Assembly: GCF_020783315.1 (NCBI RefSeq)
Contig: NZ_CP086063.1
Span: 496,001 to 560,000, forward strand
DNA: 64,000 nucleotides
Direction of reading: 5' to 3'
Source of the DNA: Ferruginibacter lapsinanis
GTDB lineage: Bacteria > Bacteroidota > Bacteroidia > Chitinophagales > Chitinophagaceae
In this document: positions 58,827-64,000 of the stretch, piece after piece
How positions within the stretch are numbered: the first letter of the stretch is position 1
Layout of the letters: the number at the start of each line of letters is the position of its first letter
Translations under genes and position numbers: made by a program
Notes under the pieces: generated by a model
What the model saw: the letters and a program-made list of their open reading frames with translations, nothing else
Told to the model about the DNA's origin: nothing
Database searches by the model: none

Positions 58827-59423
58827 TTAGGCGGCAATAAGTTTACTGATTCGATGTGCTGTTGATAGACTACATTCCCCAAGAGCAGCAGCTCTTCTCA
58901 AAGATTGACCAGCCTTTAACTCCTTAACTGTTTTCTTGTATTTTTCTAAAAGTTCATTGTCGCTCATTTTAGTACCATATAAGCGGCCTTTATATTTACC
59001 CTGAGCCTTGGCTAGTTCAATACCCATACGTTGTTTTTCAAGTATACCCAACCGCTCCATCTCAGCGACATTACCTAATACACTAACTATCATTTTAAAG
59101 GTCGGATTCGGCTTTCCATTAATCATGCTGTACATACCAATATTTTCCACATAAAGATTGACTCTGTGAGCTGTAAAAAATTCTACATTGTTAAGTAATT
59201 CAATTATAGACCTTCCTAAGCGGCATATACTAACCACATGTAATTCATCTATCTGTCCAGCTTCAATATCTTTGATTAACCTTCGGCCTTCTTTTCGCTC
59301 TTTTAATCCAATAGTGCCACTACATCGGTCTATATAGATTTTAGAGAACTCAGAAGAATTTACTTCTTGTCTAGAAGTGTTCTGTTCAACAGTGCTACAA
59401 CGTATATACTTTGCTTTTTTCAT
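58827..59423 (-). CDS. small serine recombinase (resolvase/invertase)
   Basis: This 198-residue protein has the catalytic Ser10 in YIRCSTVEQ, the arginines in CRLGRSIIELL, the E helix (MIVSVLGNVAEMERLGILEKQ) and a C-terminal helix-turn-helix (LRRAAALGECSLSTAHRIS). It is of the Tn3-resolvase/Hin-invertase size and differs from the large recombinase at the element end. It may resolve multimers or invert a segment; no paired inverted sites were found. Confidence 0.92.
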   Translation of the reverse strand: MKKAKYIRCSTVEQNTSRQEVNSSEFSKIYIDRCSGTIGLKERKEGRRLIKDIEAGQIDELHVVSICRLGRSIIELLNNVEFFTAHRVNLYVENIGMYSMINGKPNPTFKMIVSVLGNVAEMERLGILEKQRMGIELAKAQGKYKGRLYGTKMSDNELLEKYKKTVKELKAGQSLRRAAALGECSLSTAHRISKLIAA

Positions 59424-59537
59424 CTTTATTAATATGTAACCATAAAGATAGTGTTTTAAATTAGGGTGGCAAAATAAAACACCCTTTATTATTTACATTT
59501 TTTATGTCTAAGGTGTTTCAATTCAAGTATACCCTAT

Positions 59538-60476
59538 TTATGTTGCAAATAATAAATGGCTATTTGTTCTGACATTATCATTGTCCCTATCCCTTATGTA
59601 TTGATTAATACAATTAGCAACAAATTCACCTAGGTTTACAGGAACGGCATTCCCGATAATCTGTTCTAATTCGGTCTTAGTACCGTTAAATATAAAGGTT
59701 GTTGGAAAGGTTTGAATGTAACTTCTTTCAAGAGTAGTTAAGGGTCTAATCATAGGGCTAACCTCTACTGGGTCCCCAGCATGTCTAACATAGTTTTTGG
59801 GGATAGGTCTGTTAACACCACGGATAGTTGGACTGGGTTCATGAATACTAAATATTCCCCTTCTCGAATAGCTTCTAGGATGACGATAGTAATGTTCTAG
59901 GCCTAATGAATTACCTAAAAAATCAAATACAGTCATTTGCGTTTGTGTTTGATTTGCATCAAAGTATGGATTTAAAAAACCATCTTCTGAATTTAAATGA
60001 CCTACTATAAAAAAACGCTTTCTTGCTTGAGGTACTCCACAATAACTTGCATCAAGAACTTGCTGAGAAAGACCATAACCAGAGTTTTTGAATATAGATA
60101 ACGCTTCTTTCAAGATTCGGCTTTTCTTAATCAGTTCGACATTTTCCATAACAAACCATTCTGGCAAGCTTTGAGAAATGATATTAGCAAATCTAAGTGT
60201 TAAGTCAGCTCGTCCTAAGGATTCATCTCTTTTACCAGCACTTGAAAAATCCTGACATGGAGGACCACCAATTATCATTTGAGGATTAAATCCAATAATT
60301 TGTTCTAATGCACTGTCATCTGATAAATCTGTATCATAGATGGGGTGGTTAAAGTTATCTTTATATACTTTCACAGCAGGGGCCCAATTATCAAATGCTG
60401 CAGTTATTGAATATCCTGCATTCTGAAACCCTAAAGACATGCCACCGCATCCAGAGAATAAATCTACTATTTCCAT
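59538..60476 (-). CDS. DNA (cytosine-5) methyltransferase of type II R-M system
   Basis: This 312-residue enzyme has SAM motif I VDLFSGCGGMSLGFQ, the catalytic Cys74 in GGPPCQDFSS, ENV at 111-113 and a late motif GNAVPVNLGEF. The target recognition region (about 170-260) is short. It follows the HindVP-like restriction gene by about 20 bases, so it protects that site. The HindVP system recognises GRCGYC; the same here is inferred from the partner. Confidence 0.93.
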   Translation of the reverse strand: MEIVDLFSGCGGMSLGFQNAGYSITAAFDNWAPAVKVYKDNFNHPIYDTDLSDDSALEQIIGFNPQMIIGGPPCQDFSSAGKRDESLGRADLTLRFANIISQSLPEWFVMENVELIKKSRILKEALSIFKNSGYGLSQQVLDASYCGVPQARKRFFIVGHLNSEDGFLNPYFDANQTQTQMTVFDFLGNSLGLEHYYRHPRSYSRRGIFSIHEPSPTIRGVNRPIPKNYVRHAGDPVEVSPMIRPLTTLERSYIQTFPTTFIFNGTKTELEQIIGNAVPVNLGEFVANCINQYIRDRDNDNVRTNSHLLFAT

Positions 60477-60497
60477 TTTGCTAAGATACTAAAATAT

Positions 60498-61568
60498 TTA
60501 GTTAAAAAGTTCTGGTGAGTTATAAATTATTGCATCAAATCTTCTTTCAGGGCTTAACAAGAGTTGACCACCACCAAGAATTATATTCTTGATTTCACTT
60601 TTTGAAATTCTCGGATTAGTAAGTTCATCACAAGTTAAAAAGCGATGAGTAATGCGACCGCTAACTGAAAATGCTTTATCGTTCTTAGTGTTATAAGATA
60701 ACTCATCAATGATTTTTGAGTGGTTAAATTGTCCATCATTACCGAAATCATATAACATTTTAAAAAGCCAAATGATAGTTCTAATTTGACGAGTTATTCT
60801 AGTTACTTCATTTAGTTCACCACGAGCCACGTCTACAAAAAGCTGTGCAAATGCAAAATTGGACCAAACAAATACATCAAGACAATTCTCAGCCAATTGC
60901 GGCGATTTGCCTTCCGTTTTCCAAATTGGTTGCATCAAAATCGGTTCTTGTTGTTCCAACATTGAAAGAATAATTCTATCAATTGCAGAAATCATTTTGT
61001 GTATGTGAGGCCAGACTTTTGTACCATCAGACCAATCTTCTATTATGTCGAAGTCAGTGCCAATCAGTTTTTTCAAGTCGCCATAATTGTCCTTAAAGTT
61101 AGAGGCAATACTACATGCTAAATAAACAATAGTATCTGGTCTAATAACAATTTCGCTACTAAAATAGTCATCCTTCAAATCACAGGTAGAATTATCTGGG
61201 AGTGCTGTTAATTTTATTTCTAATGGTCGTAAAACTTGCCCATTACTTCTTTGTTGTGTTACCAAATCTACTCGTGGAAGGTGTCCAATAACCAATTGTT
61301 GGTATGGTGTATAGGGACTTTCAAATGAGAAAAAAAGGTCATCGGAAGTTGGTGAAATACCAAAGAGAGCATTAGTGCTAATTTTAGTATGCTGAACTTG
61401 TAACTCTTTGTCAAGAATCAAATATATATTTTCAAATTTTCTGGAACTAAGATAATTCGTTAAGGCTGCTGGAAAGGACGAGTTGAATTGATTTTTGCCC
61501 CATGTATCCGATTGAGTAAAGTCTCTATTTGAATAAGTAATACCAAATAACCCTGGGTTTTGTTCCAT
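60498..61568 (-). CDS. type II restriction endonuclease, HindVP-like
   Basis: This 356-residue protein resembles the HindVP family: an N-terminal GLFGITYSNRDF followed by WGKNQFNSSFPAALTN and FESPYTPYQ. The nuclease core is PRVDLV with Asp101, then LEIKLTALPD with Glu117 and Lys119, a PD-(D/E)XK arrangement. It cuts double-stranded DNA at unmodified sites. The cognate methyltransferase is next. Family assignment is from memory of the HindVP sequence pattern. Confidence 0.85.
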   Translation of the reverse strand: MEQNPGLFGITYSNRDFTQSDTWGKNQFNSSFPAALTNYLSSRKFENIYLILDKELQVQHTKISTNALFGISPTSDDLFFSFESPYTPYQQLVIGHLPRVDLVTQQRSNGQVLRPLEIKLTALPDNSTCDLKDDYFSSEIVIRPDTIVYLACSIASNFKDNYGDLKKLIGTDFDIIEDWSDGTKVWPHIHKMISAIDRIILSMLEQQEPILMQPIWKTEGKSPQLAENCLDVFVWSNFAFAQLFVDVARGELNEVTRITRQIRTIIWLFKMLYDFGNDGQFNHSKIIDELSYNTKNDKAFSVSGRITHRFLTCDELTNPRISKSEIKNIILGGGQLLLSPERRFDAIIYNSPELFN

Positions 61569-61644
61569 ATTTAATTTTTTGTGATTGCAATTTAAGATTA
61601 ATGTTGTGTATACTCATGTATTATACAAAATGATGCAATAAACT

Positions 61645-63300
61645 TTAAACCGTAGCTAGAGGTTTTAATAAAACAGAAGGAACGTTATCAGTTAGCCCAT
61701 CAATTTTCTGACTTACTTCTACGACCCAAGATGGAACATTTGACTTATCAATTTTACCTTTTACGAATTTAAATAATTCTAACCCTTTCTTTGATGTTAC
61801 AACACCTAAATTGTCATTTAAAGTTTTAGTGAAGCCCAGAAAACAATCATGTACGTTATTGTCAGGATAATCATTTTCTAATCCAAATAAAGCCAACAAT
61901 ACTTTATTCTTTTCAATGGTAGCTTGTTCATCTTGTGTTCCTACATGCTGAATGTCGCCATCGAATATTACAAAACACGGAATCCCAAATTCAGTATATA
62001 ATCTATAAAATCTATCTAACTCATTTTTATTCCCACATCTAACTATTGTGATACCCTTGCTTATATAATCATACTCAATTTTATCAAAAAGAAAAGGTAA
62101 AATTAGAGATTCGCTTTGTCCTTCAACAAGAATTATTTTTTTAGCGAAGAAAGCTTCGTTCGCTTTTTGTGTATCTCCAGTTTCTTCATAAGCATTCTTA
62201 TAATGAAGTAATATATCTTCTTCTGAAGGTTGAAATCCCTTTCTTAAGTTCAAATCCTGCGCAAAATCTATGGGCTTTGAACACCTTATATACGTCCCTT
62301 TATCAACACTTTTTCTTACAATAAATATTTCATTAAACCTTCCAACGTTTAAAAAATCTGGTGAATGAGTTGTAAAAAATATTTGAGTTCCACTCTCTGC
62401 TAACTCAGATAAAACTTTATAAAAATTTCTTTGCGCTTGTGGATGTAAAAACAATTCAGGTTCATCAATAAAAATGGGAGTGCTATTTTTTAATTTTATT
62501 TGAGAATATGCTTTTAAAATAGCTATCGAAATAGAAGCTTGAACTCCCATCCCTAAGTTCGAAGCTTGAAAAGAAAGATTTGTGTCATTCTCACAGATGA
62601 TAAGCTGCAAAGTTCTAAAGAAATTCCATGGGTCATATAAATTCAAATCTATTTTTAATTCATCTTCAGGTTTATTGAGTTGCTTAGCTGTTTCTACCTG
62701 TAATATTTTTATAAATTTTTTCATTACCTGCACACCATGCTGGTCTTCTACTGTGAACAATATATTGTCTCTTATTTTTTCTATTTCTGTTTTAAACAAA
62801 TCTGTCTTTTTGGTTACTTCTCCTGAATCACCATCAATAATTTCTTCTTCTTTAAACATTTGGTTAATGTCCTGCAATATTCGACCCATTAAAGACCATC
62901 TATTTGAAGGTGAATAATCTAATATAGACCTATCTACTCCTAAATAAGCGGAGCAATATTTTTGTCTTTCAATATCTGTTACATAATTTGAGGATAAGTT
63001 TAATCCTGACTTTTCGAACCTTTCATTATACATCCATTTTTCGGCCAACTGTAAATATTTACCGTCATCAAACATTAATGAAATTTTGATTTCATTAGAT
63101 TCCAGACCCATAAAATGGTCTTGAGGTTGAGTAGCATTAAATGAAGGATAGATTGGACCTAAACACCAATTTATTGCATTGAAAATATTGCTTTTCCCAA
63201 CGCTATTTTCTCCAATAAAAGCATTTATTTTATCCGAGCAATTCAAATCTATATGATGAATGCTTTTATAATTTCTTATAACAATTTGTTTGATTTTCAT
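61645..63300 (-). CDS. OLD-family ATPase/TOPRIM nuclease
   Basis: This 551-residue protein starts with an SMC/RecF-like ATPase: Walker A FIGENSVGKSN (30-37), and Walker B PIFIDEPELFLHPQAQ with the His switch in IFFTTHSPDFL. The C-terminal TOPRIM domain has ILVEGQSESLILPFL (Glu) and FVIFDGDIQ (DxD). OLD nucleases block phages, alone (P2 Old, class 1) or with a UvrD-like partner (Gabija, class 2). No helicase gene is adjacent, so class 1 is more likely. It is 76 bases upstream of the restriction gene. Confidence 0.9.
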   Translation of the reverse strand: MKIKQIVIRNYKSIHHIDLNCSDKINAFIGENSVGKSNIFNAINWCLGPIYPSFNATQPQDHFMGLESNEIKISLMFDDGKYLQLAEKWMYNERFEKSGLNLSSNYVTDIERQKYCSAYLGVDRSILDYSPSNRWSLMGRILQDINQMFKEEEIIDGDSGEVTKKTDLFKTEIEKIRDNILFTVEDQHGVQVMKKFIKILQVETAKQLNKPEDELKIDLNLYDPWNFFRTLQLIICENDTNLSFQASNLGMGVQASISIAILKAYSQIKLKNSTPIFIDEPELFLHPQAQRNFYKVLSELAESGTQIFFTTHSPDFLNVGRFNEIFIVRKSVDKGTYIRCSKPIDFAQDLNLRKGFQPSEEDILLHYKNAYEETGDTQKANEAFFAKKIILVEGQSESLILPFLFDKIEYDYISKGITIVRCGNKNELDRFYRLYTEFGIPCFVIFDGDIQHVGTQDEQATIEKNKVLLALFGLENDYPDNNVHDCFLGFTKTLNDNLGVVTSKKGLELFKFVKGKIDKSNVPSWVVEVSQKIDGLTDNVPSVLLKPLATV

Positions 63301-63675
63301 GCTAGTTATTGATTATGGGTATAGCAATCTAAGGAAATAATACTACATGTTACTACTCATGACCTCATCATCTTTACCATTAGTTATAATTACCTTAGAC
63401 GGGTATGAGCTCTACCGTGAGTCTTATCGTCTTACTTACTCATGTGCACATCTCGTACTTGTTTTACCCCCTATCATCACCATTGCGATAAGCTTGCTTT
63501 AACAGCATTTATCCCTTATTATGCGTCTTCAAAAAGTCACATTTATTGAGCCCTCCAATTAATAAGTTTAACATCAGTAACTTTATCTACTCTAGGACTT
63601 CTGAAAAGCTAATTTCCTTTACAACAAAAAACATTTTAGGACCCTTTGAAGGTTAGCACTATTCAATGTAAGAAT
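63301..63675. other. gene-poor right end of the element and junction
   Basis: About 375 bases without a convincing gene. On the plus strand a 47-codon frame (63359-63502, starting MTSSSLPLVIITLDGY) of distinctly higher GC is open but unsupported. The palindrome ATGTGCACAT lies at 63442-63451. The right att-like repeat is at 63570-63589. Confidence 0.4.
63570..63589. repeat. right attachment-type repeat (attR candidate)
   Basis: It is 19 of 20 identical to the repeat at 55606-55625, in the same orientation. Just outside (63594-63605) the minus strand reads FRSP in the frame of the repeat, the residues that precede HHTIS in YifB, but a stop codon follows two codons further up. Confidence 0.65.
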
Positions 63676-64000
63676 TTACAATGATTCGTTCGTGAATAGT
63701 TTGGGATTATTTGTAGACGAGCTTGAAGGTTTTTTCTTCTTAGTAGATTTTGTCTTTGTATCTTCTAATAATTCCTTGTATTCCTTTTCAAAAGATTTAA
63801 GAAGTTTTGTTAAGTCTTTATATTCTTGTTTGCAATCACTTAATTGTTTAGAAATAGTATCTAAAATTCCAGAAAGTTGTGACTCTCTATTTTTAATTTC
63901 AAAAATTGCAACTTTAAGTTCTTGTTTTTTGTCCGTCTTAATTAATTCTTTTTCTTCATGCCCTAAGTTCACTTCAATCTCAGTTGGTTCAGAAATAATA
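63676..64000 (-). CDS. coiled-coil protein of unknown function, N-terminus beyond window
   Basis: The frame is open to the right edge with no stop, so the gene probably starts outside. A GTG at 63972 is only an internal codon choice. The visible 108 codons have a long charged helix (KKQELKVAIFEIKNRE, KQLSDCKQEYKDLTKLLK) and a Lys/Ser-rich tail (KSTKKKKPSSSS). It replaces the yifB 5' half expected here, so it may belong to another element. Confidence 0.55.
   Translation of the reverse strand, partial: IISEPTEIEVNLGHEEKELIKTDKKQELKVAIFEIKNRESQLSGILDTISKQLSDCKQEYKDLTKLLKSFEKEYKELLEDTKTKSTKKKKPSSSSTNNPKLFTNESL

Larger units (their letters stand above)
55606..63589. mobile_element. serine-recombinase integrative element with restriction/OLD defence cargo, inserted in yifB
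   Basis: About 8 kb bounded by the two 20-bp repeats. It holds a large serine recombinase next to the left end, an HTH-HUH protein operon on the plus strand, and on the minus strand a small resolvase, cytosine methyltransferase, HindVP-like restriction enzyme and OLD ATPase. No conjugation, capsid or helicase genes are present, so it is either mobilised by others or moves as a simple cassette. The comM/yifB gene is a known insertion site for genomic islands, for example AbaR islands in Acinetobacter. The right boundary is less sure than the left because yifB does not resume there. Confidence 0.72.

Noticed and set aside
61645-63300. Gabija (GajAB) defence system
   Set aside because: The OLD-type ATPase/TOPRIM protein is present but no UvrD-like helicase gene lies next to it.
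55646-63300. Prophage or conjugative element
   Set aside because: No capsid, portal, terminase, T4SS, relaxase of usual size or coupling protein gene is present.
1-64000. CRISPR array, tRNA or rRNA genes
   Set aside because: No regularly spaced repeats of 25-40 bases, no cloverleaf-like sequences and no rRNA-like blocks were seen by eye in the intergenic regions.

Overview
The window looks like the chromosome of a Bacteroidota member, most probably of the Chitinophagaceae (order Chitinophagales). The reasons are an AT-rich base composition, genes that mostly lack Shine-Dalgarno sequences, -7 promoter boxes of the form TAnnTTTG, and lineage-typical families (DUF4293, DUF6427, a long FtsZ with a late PAYLRR-type segment, an SLBB exporter beside a chain-length protein). 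No tRNA, rRNA or CRISPR array was found.

From 1 to about 33 kb there are housekeeping and metabolic genes: the edge of a polysaccharide export locus (Wzz-like and SLBB/Wza-like proteins), a nitronate monooxygenase-type flavoprotein, a sugar nucleotidyltransferase, glyA, uvrA, an ECF sigma factor, purQ, a ClC channel, a FadN-type beta-oxidation enzyme, a multi-PAS histidine kinase, metG, a sigma/anti-sigma pair, tandem LD-carboxypeptidases, tandem alpha/beta hydrolases and a Kup potassium transporter.

From 33 to 50 kb lies a nearly complete division and cell-wall (dcw) cluster on the minus strand, transcribed mraZ-rsmH-ftsL-ftsI-murE-mraY-murD-ftsW-murG-murC-ftsQ-ftsA-ftsZ, without murF or ddl. 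Upstream of mraZ is a 10-bp-phased MraZ-type operator. Beyond it is a group of DnaA-box-like 9-mers, four of them spaced 10-11 bp apart. A hairpin terminator follows ftsZ.

From 50 to 55.6 kb are an orphan histidine kinase, yqgE, a PlsC-type acyltransferase, an ABC exporter and the 3' half of yifB/comM.

From 55.6 to 63.6 kb is an integrative element of about 8 kb that has split yifB. A 20-bp repeat (19 of 20 identical) marks its two ends, and a large serine recombinase sits beside the left copy. Its cargo is a small plus-strand operon (a helix-turn-helix protein fused to a CRESS/HUH-like nuclease domain, then two small proteins), and a minus-strand block (a small serine resolvase, a cytosine-5 methyltransferase, a HindVP-like restriction enzyme and an OLD-family ATPase/TOPRIM nuclease). 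This is a mobile defence cassette. The 168-residue HTH-HUH protein has no helicase domain and is the most unusual component. Beyond the right repeat the expected 5' half of yifB does not appear. A coiled-coil gene runs off the window there instead, so another element may be stacked next to this one.
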